DNA from: Lepidurus packardi
Taxonomy: Eukaryota > Arthropoda > Branchiopoda > Notostraca > Triopsidae
NCBI GenBank assembly: GCA_023053545.1
Contig: JAKZAN010000003.1
Span: forward strand, 1,515,501-1,579,500
Length of the DNA stretch: 64,000 bases
Reading direction: 5' to 3'
Part shown: piece by piece, positions 11,145 to 20,876 of the stretch
Layout: each line of letters opens with the position of its first letter
Position numbering within the stretch: position 1 is the stretch's first letter
Notes under the pieces: generated by a model
The model's database searches: none
What the model was told of the DNA's origin: nothing
What the model saw: only the letters and a program-made list of their open reading frames with translations
Translations under genes and position numbers: made by a program

Positions 11145-12263
11145 ATGGCTGAAGCCTCGTCCACGCAAAACTATACGTTCTCCGAACAGCAGTTCGAAAA
11201 ACTCTTCTTTCCCCTCTTAAATCACTCGTTACTGACGGAGTTGCCACGCTTCACGGGAACAAAACACGGACCTACAGTACGGGATTTTCTTACCGAAGTG
11301 GATCGAAAAGCACATTTTGCAAAATGGGACGAAGATACAAAACTCAAAATTGCGGCACAAAAACTCGCAGGGAAAGCAGGAGAGTATTACGACGAGTTAA
11401 GGCACAGCAACCTTATTAAAACGTTTGTCGATTTCGAAACATATCTGAAAGATCGTTTCGACGACAAACACTCGGAAACTGAATTACTCGAAGCCCTACA
11501 GACCTGTTCCCAAAGCAAGGATCAGCCGGTGAGAGAATTCGCTGACGTTATCAGACGACTTGCAAGGCAGCTGCAGGAGCACGGCCCGGGCCTCTCCCCT
11601 ACAGTAGCAGTACAAAAAGAACGCGAAGCAAATTTCGACCGCGGTATGAAGTCGAATTTCGTTCGCGGTCTCCTACCGCACTTAAAACGGTACGTGCTCG
11701 ATAGGGAACCTGAGACGTTCACGGAAGCCGTTAATCTGTCAGTAAAACAAGAGCGGAACGAAAAAATCGTCCCAACCGCCATCGCCGCTCAAGATCTAAT
11801 AGCACAACTACAAGAGACAGTCGCAGCGCTTAATCTTAAAGCTTCTAGCGAACGACGGCCCGCAAATCGTTCCCGCAGCCCATCTACAGAACGCCACCCG
11901 TTCAATACAGCACGTTACCGTGGGCGAAGCCCCTCAAATTACGATCCCCAACAACCCTACGAAAGATTAGATAGGGGACAAAACTCATTTTCTCCTCAAC
12001 AACCCTAAGAAAGATTAGATAGGGGACAACATTCATTTTCTCCTCAACAACCAATCGAAAGATTAAATAGGGGACAAAATTCATATTCTCCGCACAGAAG
12101 TCCATCTTCCGGACCGCGGCACGTCCGTTTTCAAAGGTCAAATTCACCTAGACCCCCAGGAAATAGGCCAAACTTTACCTGCTATAGATGCGGAAAACTG
12201 GGACATACAGCACCCGTATGTAGGGCTCCCGCCCCTGTCCCTCGCCAGGCGTCAACAAACTAA
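11145..12263 (+). pseudogene. gag: gypsy-1 gag
   Basis: ATG 11145 follows the primer site by about 50 bp. The N-terminal two-thirds has the helical capsid-like region of Ty3/gypsy Gag, with FLTEVDRKA, YDELRH and FADVIRRLARQL segments. A proline/arginine-rich linker holds three copies of a 48-bp repeat (about 11948-12090). A CCHC zinc knuckle for RNA binding follows at about 12180-12221. The second repeat carries TAA at 12006-12008 where its sister copies have TAC, so Gag is cut before the knuckle. The frame otherwise stays open to TAA 12261-12263, and pol continues in the -1 frame, typical for gypsy elements. Confidence 0.8.
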
Positions 12264-12265
12264 CG

Positions 12266-12497
12266 GTGCCGGTTGTAAATAACAAAGGTCAACCGGCACT
12301 TCCCCTAAACAATATAAAACCCTTTGACTCACCCAAAATCTTTAAAAATCGGATACTCTGTAAAATTTTTATCGGAAAAACCCCTATTAGAGCCTTAGTA
12401 GACACAGGGGCTGGATTAACAGTTCTCCACTATCGAGCGTTCAAATTGCTCGACCGAGCTTTGCGAACACACATGATCCCCACACATACAAGGTTAA
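12266..12497 (+). pseudogene. pol: gypsy-1 pol, first part (N-terminal half of retropepsin)
   Basis: The frame is -1 relative to gag. It contains the aspartic protease signature DTGAG at about 12401-12415, preceded by a strand rich in Ile/Arg. The protease is cut at the TTAA target site 12494-12497 by Kolobok-1 and resumes at 35197 in the same frame once the element and one TTAA copy are discounted. The protease would mature Gag-Pol in virus-like particles. Confidence 0.85.
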
Positions 12498-13364
12498 AGG
12501 GCAAGTGCTACCACAAGCACATACTGAAATTTTGATGGATTCATACAATACACATTATTCTAAGAACACAGAATTTTGTTTCTGATTTTTCTGACCAGCC
12601 GTTACGGAGATATTAATTTGCAAAGTTTTGGCCTTTTCCCGCCGCTGGAAGCGTGACGTCACAGGCGGTCCGCGGCATGACAGGTGGGGCTTGCGGGCCA
12701 TTGTTTTCACATGGTGCGCTTAGATTCCCTGTTGCTTTTGTATAGTTTTAGTGTGTAAAATGGCAAGTGAGCTGCCAACAAAGATACCGAAACGTTATGG
12801 GAACTATTGTGTTGCTTACGGGTGTAACAACAATTCAAGTTCGGGGGTAGGGATATATAAATTCCCCAAAGATCCACAGAGAAGACGGCAATGGATATTG
12901 CAAGTCCAAAGGACTAGGGCGAATTATGTCGACCCCAAAACTAATTCGGTAACTCTCTGTGGTGAACATTTCACCGAAGATCAGTTTGATAGTAGCATTG
13001 ATCAGAAAATAGCAATGGGATTTCGGTCAAAAGACCGCGGAAGGGTTTTGTTGCCAACCGCTGTCCCCACGAAGTTTTCTAGACCGGCTACTGTGCCTGC
13101 GCTACGCGACACTCCAACAAGAACAACTTGTGGAACCTCCGCTATTGACAAAAGAGAACGTCATAAAGTAAATATACTCATTATTATTTTCAATACTACG
13201 TTTATTCATACACTGTCTAGATTGTACAAGAGTTGCTGCATCAAAGTGATAGTCATGCTGTCCCCACCGCTGCCACAAGCACTTGTACGTCGGTCTCGGA
13301 GGCTGCGTTTGTTTCATCGGAGTCACAACCCGCAGTTGGTATTGAACCTTTTCTTGAAGAACTT

Positions 13365-14368
13365 AGTAGTATAGGTACCATCATTACTGCCGCCTCCATT
13401 ACTGCCGCACCAATAGGAAGCCTCCATTTCCCCCAAGCCCCGCCCCTTTTACGGCTCCACCAATAGGATGCCTCCATTTCTCCCCTAGTCCCCTGCCCTG
13501 ACGCCTGCGCAGTATGGTTTGACAACACCTAGTTTCTAGCGTTTCCGCCACTTTCACGTTGGCGCTGTCCTCACAATTGAGCAGCTCTCGTGTCGACAAC
13601 AGTGTCCTCCGCCAAAAACTTAATTACCATTAAAGTTAAAGACACTTTTTCGGACTCGACATTAAAGTTAAAGACACTTTTTCAGGATTACCATTAAAGT
13701 TAAAGACACTTTTTCAGATTCGACATTAAAGTTAAGGACACTTTTTCGAGAATAGACATTAAAGTTAAAGACACTTTTTCAGAATCAACATTAAAGTTAA
13801 GGACGCTTTTTCGAGAATAGACACTTTTCGAGATTCATCATTTAAGTTAAAGACACTTTTTTTTTTTTTTTTTTTTTCACAAAATACACACATACATTTA
13901 AGTAAAGACAGTTTTTCAAAAATAGACATTAAAGTTAATGACACTTTTTTCGGAGATAGACATTTAAGTTAAAGACACTTTTTGTAAGTTTAACCTTTGA
14001 AATGTATTTTCTTTCAACAAATACAATTACAAATTCATTCAAAATAATGGTTGGTGGTTTCACTACACTGTAAGATTTTTTGGAGAGTGTGCCATCATGC
14101 TCATCAGGCTATCAACTGTTGCACACACACTGATAACACCAACTCACCCACTCTTGCGTTTGCGCAGCCCCTCTGGCTAGGATGCTTGTCAGCTCACACT
14201 CCCCTCAAGCTCCTGTGTTGGCCAATCCCCACTCTTCCATCGGTATGACTCCTCAGATGAGCGCGCTTGACAACCCCCACTCTGACATCTGTGCAACCCT
14301 TAGACTGAACGGTTTCAAAACCCCCAATTCTCACAACCGCACACCCACACGCCCATTCCATCCAGTGT
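13365..14368. repeat. Polinton-1 left terminal inverted repeat
   Basis: About 1.0 kb, matching the reverse complement of 30940-31940 with few differences. It contains a minisatellite (about 13620-13990) of roughly ten copies of a 30-35-bp unit around TTAAAGTTAAAGACACTTTTT, and a short run of T. ORFs here appear in mirrored pairs in both repeats and are not genes. Confidence 0.9.
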
Positions 14369-14656
14369 ATCCTCACTCTTCCATCGGTATCACTCCTCAG
14401 ATGAGCACGCTTGACAACCCCTCTTTGTCATCTGTGCGATTATTTATTTGAGCATAAACTTTGTGATAATAATTACAGTTTGCCATGATGTTGGAGTAAA
14501 ACTTATGCGAGCGTCCACAAGAACTTCATTTATTTGTTATGTAGTAATATTTATTGTTATCACGTGTTACTACGTTTTTTTTTTTTGATAACCTTCACAA
14601 CAGCACTGTAAATACCAAATTTACCCAAAAATGAATTTTAATATGTTGAATACATT
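14369..14656. other. TIR-adjacent repeat and spacer
   Basis: A block near 14370-14425 repeats the CACTCTTCCATCGGTATGACTCC-type sequence (14225-14280) of the TIR, so a roughly 50-bp unit has been duplicated beyond the TIR border. Near 14590-14630 a short stretch resembles the 5' end of the neighbouring minus-strand ORF, a possible remnant of a duplicated gene. Confidence 0.5.
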
Positions 14657-15106
14657 TCAATACATACAAACATTTACAGAATTATCGTTGTTAAATGTGC
14701 AGGTGTACACAAACATTGGTTCTACAATTTCTGTAGAAGTCCACGTGGATTGCATATAGTCATTCCACAGGAAATGATCGGCAACAGCCATCGACCAGGT
14801 CAGTCCGTCATCAAGCAGACATCCGTTAATAGATTGAATAGAAGCGGTCTCACCACCAACGAATAGGTTCACAAGCATTCTTTGTTGAGAAGGTTCTGGA
14901 ATAAACCGGAAAGCACCATCTTGCGCGCAAACCCAAATTTCGTTGAAATTGTTGTGAAACACAATCGGATCTTCGTTACGTATAAATTTAATACATGCTT
15001 GGCTCGAACTATCACACGTTACAAGACATTGATAACCATTTGCAGTTGCTGTGTAAATACGAAATTTACCCAAAGCAGTAACAAAACTTTTTGGAGAGTG
15101 TGCCAT
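14657..15106 (-). CDS. Polinton-1 hypothetical protein (149 aa)
   Basis: I chose the ATG at 15106 (MAHSPKSF) because the upstream extension runs into repeat sequence. The protein is rich in aromatic residues and cysteines, with GYQCLVTC and ACIKFI segments. It has no transmembrane helix or recognised domain. It lies on the same strand as the core block but beyond the protease, near the left TIR. I do not recognise it. Its N-terminal codons match a short TIR-linked sequence near 14080, hinting that this region was built by local duplications. Confidence 0.4.
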   Translation of the reverse strand: MAHSPKSFVTALGKFRIYTATANGYQCLVTCDSSSQACIKFIRNEDPIVFHNNFNEIWVCAQDGAFRFIPEPSQQRMLVNLFVGGETASIQSINGCLLDDGLTWSMAVADHFLWNDYMQSTWTSTEIVEPMFVYTCTFNNDNSVNVCMY

Positions 15107-15578
15107 CATGCTCGTCGGGCAGTCAACTGTCGCACACGCACACACTCTCTGATAACATCAGTGCACTCTACACACACACACTAGAATGTTCAACAATGCC
15201 AACTCTTGCGCTTGCGCACCTCTCAAGCTGAGATGTTGACCAACCCCACTCTTCCCTCAACACAACCCTCAGGTTAGTGTGTTTGACAACCCACACTGTT
15301 GCGTTCGTACACCCTCTCATGCAGGAGTGTTGACCAACCCATTCTTCCATCGACACACCTCTCAGACATGACTGTGTGACTACCCCCATTGTTATGCATG
15401 CACACTCTCAGGCTAGGGTGTTTGACAACCCACACTCTTACCCCTGTGCACCCCATCACTGATTGGTTGATAAATTCGCTATCTCGCGTCGACACAGTTT
15501 CCCCTACCCTTGCAGTCGGCCGATCTTCTTTATAAACAGCACACATCCTTTTAAAAGTATTCAGTCAGCTTTCTGAAT
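15107..15578. repeat. degenerate about 55-65-bp tandem repeats
   Basis: Between about 15180 and 15470 the sequence cycles through variants of GACAACCCACACT...ACACCTCTCA, related to the repeat near the left TIR. No gene is seen. It lies immediately upstream of the 203-aa ORF and could hold its promoter. Confidence 0.55.
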
Positions 15579-16190
15579 TTGATAATAATGTCAAACTCTA
15601 ACAAGCAGACTGGAGCAGTCTCCAATTCCGGATTTAGAAGCGAGCGTAAATGGCAACCCGTCTACACTGAAGAAAGCCCAACCCGTTTTCAAGAGAAGAC
15701 AGTGCATGTCAAAGGACATTGGCACTGCACACTCGGGAAACCGGCAAAACGTTGGGTGGTGGCAGTAAAAGTGTTACGAGCCACCGGAGAGCCGACAACC
15801 TATGGCGCCACATACGGTTTTCCAACCGATCATCTCGAGGATGTAATCGAGGCGTTGCTAGTACTGAAAGAGTACATCAACAACCAAGAGGACAAGTCTG
15901 AAGACTCTGATATTGAAATAGAAGAGGTGCGCCCACCAATTAAAGAAGACAAGAAACGTACCATTGTCAAAATGAACGCTTCCAATACGAAAGTAAAAGA
16001 ATTCAAGAAGCGCAAGATCGTCAAAATGATGGAAGATTCTGACGCTGAAGTAGAAGAGGCGACACCCACGTTTGAAGACAAGAAGCATAAACCCGCCATG
16101 GTTGAAGACTCTGATGTTGAAATAGAAGAGCATAAGTCAACCAAAGTAAAAGCTGTTGTCAATGGTCGCACTCTTCGTCCACGTTTTTAA
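15579..16190 (+). CDS. Polinton-1 hypothetical acidic-repeat protein (about 202 aa)
   Basis: The first ATG in context is near 15588. The N-terminal 105 residues form a compact basic-aromatic domain with KRWVVAVKVL and GFPTDHLEDVIEALL, which could be a small beta-beta-alpha DNA-binding fold; I do not recognise the family. The tail has three spaced repeats built on EDSDxExEE (residues about 110-195) alternating with KKRKIVK-like basic runs. Hydrophobic-acidic motifs of this kind resemble phospho-regulated SUMO-interacting motifs, which is inference. It is convergent with the protease gene. Confidence 0.5.
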   Translation: MIIMSNSNKQTGAVSNSGFRSERKWQPVYTEESPTRFQEKTVHVKGHWHCTLGKPAKRWVVAVKVLRATGEPTTYGATYGFPTDHLEDVIEALLVLKEYINNQEDKSEDSDIEIEEVRPPIKEDKKRTIVKMNASNTKVKEFKKRKIVKMMEDSDAEVEEATPTFEDKKHKPAMVEDSDVEIEEHKSTKVKAVVNGRTLRPRF

Positions 16191-16288
16191 TAGCGGGGTA
16201 TACAAATGTCTCTAATAACATAGAGATACACCATCTGTATTGTTTGACATTGTCAGAAATACACTATTTGTATTGAAATTTGTTTGTA

Positions 16289-16849
16289 TTATTCATCATC
16301 ATCATACAAAGCTCGACAGGTTTGGTCAGTACACACAATTCGTAGGGGTTTCAATTGTAATCCATATCTTTGTTGAATTTGCTTTTCAACCCAGCGATCT
16401 TGTTGTAAAAGTCGAGTTTTACCGCTATTGCAACGAAAAGGAATTAGAATATTTTTCAAAGAATGATTTCGAGCTCGCTGTAAAGCCACATAAAGACACC
16501 ATTGTCCACAAGCGCGCGATGTAGGATGTTGAAGGGTTAAAGGATGGTTTTGCCAGAGGTGCAAACCACACCATGTGGCAAAGTCCGGATGGTAGCTATG
16601 GATGCTTTGACCTAAACTATCGAAAAATTCAACGGGTTGCAGCGGGGTGACAATAGCCGGAACATAAATTAAAAGCCAATGAACACCTTCATGTTGATGA
16701 GGGTGAGTGTTGCAAATAACAAGTAAAGGTTTCCCAGAGTTGGACTTGAGACGAGTAAGATGGTCGCGAGGAATAACCCAAGTTTCAAAACCACGTTTTT
16801 GAATAACAGGGTCATGACGCAAGATATGATAAAGCTGGCTAGTATTCAT
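16289..16849 (-). CDS. Polinton adenain-like cysteine protease (PRO)
   Basis: ATG 16849 gives 186 residues, the normal length for Polinton/adenovirus-type proteases of the Ulp1 clan. The catalytic triad is visible in order: His in GVHWLLIYV, Asp in FFDSLG, and Cys in RACGQWCLYV. The enzyme would mature capsid proteins. It is last in the leftward core block, following the major capsid gene by about 110 bp. Confidence 0.85.
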   Translation of the reverse strand: MNTSQLYHILRHDPVIQKRGFETWVIPRDHLTRLKSNSGKPLLVICNTHPHQHEGVHWLLIYVPAIVTPLQPVEFFDSLGQSIHSYHPDFATWCGLHLWQNHPLTLQHPTSRACGQWCLYVALQRARNHSLKNILIPFRCNSGKTRLLQQDRWVEKQIQQRYGLQLKPLRIVCTDQTCRALYDDDE

Positions 16850-16957
16850 AGCTAAATAAATCAAGACTTTTATCCCCTTCAAAGGTTTGGTGTGTATTGA
16901 TGATTCAAAGGTTCACTGTCAACAAACATTTGAACTATGAAAACATAACTAATCAAC

Positions 16958-18250
16958 TCATTCGACAAGAATTTGACGAGCACTATCAATTTGCAACAAA
17001 GAATCTGTTTCGCTAAAAACAATCATAGTTAAAGAATCGACTACTGCTTTAGAAAAGCGAACATCTATTTTCAAATTCCCCTCTTTCAACATTCCAAAAC
17101 CTTCGGTGACGGGAATAATTTGAAAACCGTAAAGACGATAGTACTGTTGGTAAAGTTCACGTTCAAATGATAGTCCAACCTCTGAGTTCACTAGATTGTA
17201 ACAATCTAAAAGCGAGTAATAACCCAACAGGTATTCATCAGAACCAACAGGAATACTTGGAAAAGGAACTTCTTCATTGTTGAGGGACACGCTTATGGTA
17301 GATACATTATGATGTTGAAACAGGTAAGGATTGCTGTGCCAATCACCCATGAAAGCTTTAGTAGGCAAGAAACCGATAACTATCCGTCGAGGAATGCGAC
17401 GCAGGTAGGAATCTTCCACAGTTTTTTGCATGGTGCCAGCAGGTATGGTAAAAGAGCGAACGTCAGTTTTAAGAAAAGGATATTTGGCTACATTACCCCC
17501 CAACAACATTTTCTCCAATCCTAAGCGATATTCAGAATTGAGAGTATGAACTCGCAACACCATTTGAGCTTTTTCGATAACAACTTTGTAGGAATAAGTC
17601 TGTGTTGCAGGTAACGCATTGTGGCTAATCAAGAAACTATCAGCTTGTCGATGTAACCGTAAGACGCAGCTTACATCGGGCAGCAACAGTTTGGGACATT
17701 GGAATAAATCCACATTCAAGACGCCCATAAGTTCCACTAATTTAGATTTTTCTGTGAAAGTTTTACGCAAAAGAGACGAACTACTGGTTTCTATAACGTC
17801 AGCATTTTCATCTTTGACGTAGAGAGCAGCAGTACCAAAACTTCGGTGATATTCTTCACCATGGCGTAGCAAACAATTTAAAAAACTTTTGTAACCGTAA
17901 TTTTGCCCTGAAGAAGTGACAAGCGTATCGTTGAGATACAGATCAACTTGACTAAAGAGCGAATGAAGCAGATTGTTGACTGGAAAAACAGAATCTGAAT
18001 CTGTAATATTAACCCCGTCGCTGCGTACAATTTTAACTTGCGCGTAAAGCTGGGGACGTTCCAGATCCAAAAATTGGTTGGAGTGGGTGGAAAAATTAAA
18101 TTCTATAGGAGCTACATTGTCTTTGGATGACGCGCGAGTTTGAACAATAAAATCTTTAGATTGACTAATACCAGCTTCAGTATGAGGAATACTCAACAAG
18201 TCTAGTTTGTCTGAAATGAAAGGTGTGCTACCCTCGCGGATGGTATCCAT
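16958..18250 (-). CDS. Polinton major capsid protein (double jelly-roll)
   Basis: 430 residues. Position, length and sequence character (IEFNFSTHSNQFLDLE near the N-terminus, QVDLYLNDTLV, and SDEYLLGYYSLLDCY towards the C-terminus) fit the Polinton major capsid protein, which would form hexon-like capsomers. Its ATG abuts the stop codon of the basic-protein gene with no gap, and the protease follows. No frame damage is seen. Confidence 0.85.
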   Translation of the reverse strand: MDTIREGSTPFISDKLDLLSIPHTEAGISQSKDFIVQTRASSKDNVAPIEFNFSTHSNQFLDLERPQLYAQVKIVRSDGVNITDSDSVFPVNNLLHSLFSQVDLYLNDTLVTSSGQNYGYKSFLNCLLRHGEEYHRSFGTAALYVKDENADVIETSSSSLLRKTFTEKSKLVELMGVLNVDLFQCPKLLLPDVSCVLRLHRQADSFLISHNALPATQTYSYKVVIEKAQMVLRVHTLNSEYRLGLEKMLLGGNVAKYPFLKTDVRSFTIPAGTMQKTVEDSYLRRIPRRIVIGFLPTKAFMGDWHSNPYLFQHHNVSTISVSLNNEEVPFPSIPVGSDEYLLGYYSLLDCYNLVNSEVGLSFERELYQQYYRLYGFQIIPVTEGFGMLKEGNLKIDVRFSKAVVDSLTMIVFSETDSLLQIDSARQILVE

Positions 18251-18814
18251 CTAACCGAATATATCGGCGGCTGTTTTTCGTTTAATTGAGCGCTTCTTGA
18301 CACAAGGTTTTTTACGTTTGACTGCTGAAGATTTACGTTTACGTCCGCTACCTGTTTGATAAGGTGCCACAGCACCCGCTAATTTTCGACGAGGACGACG
18401 ACGACGGCGACGAGGTGTTTTCACAACTGTGGTGCTAGACATACTGAGCTGTCGTTGAAGAGGAGTTTTGTTTAAGAATTGAATGAACCCTTGTCCAACT
18501 TGAGCTTTTGCATCGTTGGTGTTGCGTTGCAAAATTTCTTGACCCATTTGTTGTAAACTTTCCATACCTCGAGTTTTCATGGTGTCTGTCAATTTCTTAC
18601 CCGATGAGACATCACGAGCCACGTTTCTAACTAGATGTCTGAGCGAGGGTGCTACTAATCCACGGAAAATTGGTATTATGTAGCGCGAGAAAAATCCATA
18701 ACCACGTTGACGGTGGTTGCCTCGATAAAAAGTTTCACCTCCACCACCTCGCTGTTGTGGGTTTAACGCCTTCATATAACATTCAACCGATAAACATCCC
18801 TTAAAAGGCGCCAT
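18251..18814 (-). CDS. Polinton basic virion-type protein (188 codons)
   Basis: I chose ATG 18814 (MAPFKGC) since the upstream open frame lies inside the penton gene. It overlaps the end of the penton gene by 14 nt and ends directly at the major capsid ATG. A Gly-rich N-terminal segment (GGGGETFYRG) precedes a hydrophobic helix (SRYIIPIFRGLVAPSL). The C-terminus is strongly basic (RRRRRRPRRK and several KR clusters). This layout recalls adenovirus pVI/core-type proteins that bind DNA or line the capsid, which is inference from context and composition. Confidence 0.65.
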   Translation of the reverse strand: MAPFKGCLSVECYMKALNPQQRGGGGETFYRGNHRQRGYGFFSRYIIPIFRGLVAPSLRHLVRNVARDVSSGKKLTDTMKTRGMESLQQMGQEILQRNTNDAKAQVGQGFIQFLNKTPLQRQLSMSSTTVVKTPRRRRRRPRRKLAGAVAPYQTGSGRKRKSSAVKRKKPCVKKRSIKRKTAADIFG

Positions 18815-19670
18815 GAGAGCGAACTCGTTGTAGATGTAGTATAGCCGACACTGTCCCAGCTTGGAATAAAACAGGTAGACCAGTACCTGTCTTAATATAG
18901 ATGTGAATTGTATCAATGTAACCTCGACTAAGGGGGATATAGTAATTGTGATTAAAACTAACTGAGACTAGGTCACCCTCTCTCATTTCGGTGGAAAGAG
19001 GGATGGTGCGTAAAAGAGGAGCGCTGGTATCCCCCACGAAACTCGATTGGATAATATCACAATAAACGTATAAATTGTGAGCACCACTTTTCAGATCTGG
19101 TGTTAGACTCGAATTACATTCCCCACGACCTTTGACCACCCGTAATTTGTCCTGATCCATGAACCCTAAGATAGCTTTAACCCGTGCCGGTAAAATAATT
19201 TCGCAAGCTTCCAAATCGGAACTCGGGGGTAGTTTCAAGCTCACTGTTTTCTTTTTGTCACGGTAAACAAATTCGACTCTCCGAGATTTATCCGATAGAG
19301 TCGGAAACATACGGTCAAGACCACTGTTGAGATCGCTCACCAACCGATCTATAGAATCGTACACTTCCAAATTGTGTAAATTGATTTTAGTTAGCTCTTC
19401 CTTCGATGAAATTTCTACTACTTCTTTGGTTAAACCATCAGTCTGTTTTTTAGATTTGATTTCACTGTGTGCAATCATAAAATTCTCTTCTTCGCTTAAA
19501 GTATGCATACTGTTCACAAATAGAAATTCCACCAAAGCCACCTCATACTCATCTACAGGGACATGTATTGGTTCACACAATAGAGTTCGATAATTACTCA
19601 TAGTATTATGAGGATAATGCGACATGGATGAGTTAGAAGGTAACGTGATATACTTTTCATTGTGGGTCAT
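18801..19670 (-). CDS. Polinton minor capsid (penton-like, single jelly-roll) protein
   Basis: 289 residues, located between integrase and capsid genes as in other Polintons. It begins with a hydrophilic segment, then YEVALVEFLFVNSMHTL, and ends with beta-strand-rich sequence (YYIPLSRGYIDTIHIYIKT). The family forms pentons at capsid vertices. It overlaps the integrase by 4 nt and the basic protein by 14 nt. Assignment rests on gene order, size and residue pattern. Confidence 0.72.
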   Translation of the reverse strand: MTHNEKYITLPSNSSMSHYPHNTMSNYRTLLCEPIHVPVDEYEVALVEFLFVNSMHTLSEEENFMIAHSEIKSKKQTDGLTKEVVEISSKEELTKINLHNLEVYDSIDRLVSDLNSGLDRMFPTLSDKSRRVEFVYRDKKKTVSLKLPPSSDLEACEIILPARVKAILGFMDQDKLRVVKGRGECNSSLTPDLKSGAHNLYVYCDIIQSSFVGDTSAPLLRTIPLSTEMREGDLVSVSFNHNYYIPLSRGYIDTIHIYIKTGTGLPVLFQAGTVSAILHLQRVRSHGAF

Positions 19671-20875
19671 GGTGACTGTCGACTAGATCGCATGCGACCC
19701 GAATACAGATTGCTGGGAGGTTTTAAAGTCTTCCGTGTGCGGACAAAGTCTTGCCAGAAAGGTGTTAACTCTCGAGCGTTTACCCAAGTATTGAACTCGG
19801 TTGGCCAACCTTTCCATGTTATATAGTACTCGGTCTCACCCACCGAGTTGCGACGTTGTTTGAGCACTTTTTCGATGGGGTACAAAGCTTTAAAGTTAGG
19901 TGGCGCCACATGGGTTAATTCAATACCGTAAAATTGACCAATAATATCTTCATTTTGGAGATCAACTAAATTGTAAGTTACAGGTTGAGTAAGATTCACC
20001 GTTTCAATCTTGTATATCTCGTATGTGTTTTGAACAATATAGCCTTTATTAAAAAATGGTTTTGTATCGTTTTTAATCCGTACGTAATCACCTACACTGA
20101 AGGTGGGCTGACGAGTTTTAACAGCTGCACTGCGCATCTTATGAATATGTCGAGCTACCTCATCTTGGTTTTCCACGGTGACTTCCACAGGAGCCCGACC
20201 AATGGTTCGATGGTAACTCCGATTGTAGTTATCCACTAATTGTGGCAACACATCTATGAAACGTTCGGTATGATGTTGAGTCATGTAACGCGAGATTCGC
20301 TCTAGGAGGGTGCGATGGACTCGTTCCACAATCGGTGCTTTAGTTTCTTGAGTCCGAGTTAGATAAAATTTGACACCTACGTCTTTAAGATATTTTTGGA
20401 ACGCGTGATTGAGAAATTCTGTACCCTGATCCGTGTTGAAATGTTTGGGTATTAATCTTGTGTTTGTAATATGTTGTTGTAAGGTTGCGAGTACAGTAGG
20501 TCCAGTCTTGTTGGGGATAGGATAGACCCAGAGATAACGACTATGAACATCAATAATAGTAAAAAGAAAGTTCATTCCATTATTCATTCGACTCCAGCGT
20601 TGTACATCGACCAAATCAGCCTGCCAAAGATCATGAAGCGTAGAAGTGATTACATATCGACGTGGAAAGCGACGAGGATTGTTCCGATGTAGAGTATAAC
20701 TATTAAGATAGCTCAAAGCTTGACGGGCGGTGGCAAGGTTAATATTAGTGGCTTTCGGGTATTGCTGTTTGGCGTAACGCAACAAACGTTGTAAACCACC
20801 ATAAGCACCCAAAGACGAAGGATCCGTATAGAGTTGATGCCAATCGTCTCGAGTAAGCCATGTCTTTTCTACCAT
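19667..20875 (-). CDS. Polinton retroviral-type integrase with chromodomain
   Basis: 402 residues. The DDE core is visible: first Asp in WQADLVDVQRW, second in HFNTDQGTEF, Glu in KAPIVERVHRTL. An SH3-like segment (FSVGDYVRIKND) follows, then a C-terminal chromodomain with YPIEKVLKQR, EYYITWKGW and FNTWVNA, including the aromatic cage positions that read methylated histone tails. It inserts the element and probably steers it to particular chromatin. The frame is intact. Confidence 0.92.
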   Translation of the reverse strand: MVEKTWLTRDDWHQLYTDPSSLGAYGGLQRLLRYAKQQYPKATNINLATARQALSYLNSYTLHRNNPRRFPRRYVITSTLHDLWQADLVDVQRWSRMNNGMNFLFTIIDVHSRYLWVYPIPNKTGPTVLATLQQHITNTRLIPKHFNTDQGTEFLNHAFQKYLKDVGVKFYLTRTQETKAPIVERVHRTLLERISRYMTQHHTERFIDVLPQLVDNYNRSYHRTIGRAPVEVTVENQDEVARHIHKMRSAAVKTRQPTFSVGDYVRIKNDTKPFFNKGYIVQNTYEIYKIETVNLTQPVTYNLVDLQNEDIIGQFYGIELTHVAPPNFKALYPIEKVLKQRRNSVGETEYYITWKGWPTEFNTWVNARELTPFWQDFVRTRKTLKPPSNLYSGRMRSSRQSP

Positions 20876-20876
20876 T

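Noticed and set aside
13233..13599. Several short ORFs in the Polinton terminal repeats
   Set aside because: They are mirrored in both inverted repeats, overlap each other on both strands and have no motif.
16240..16524. Plus-strand ORF opposite the protease
   Set aside because: Shadow of the adenain-like protease gene in another frame.
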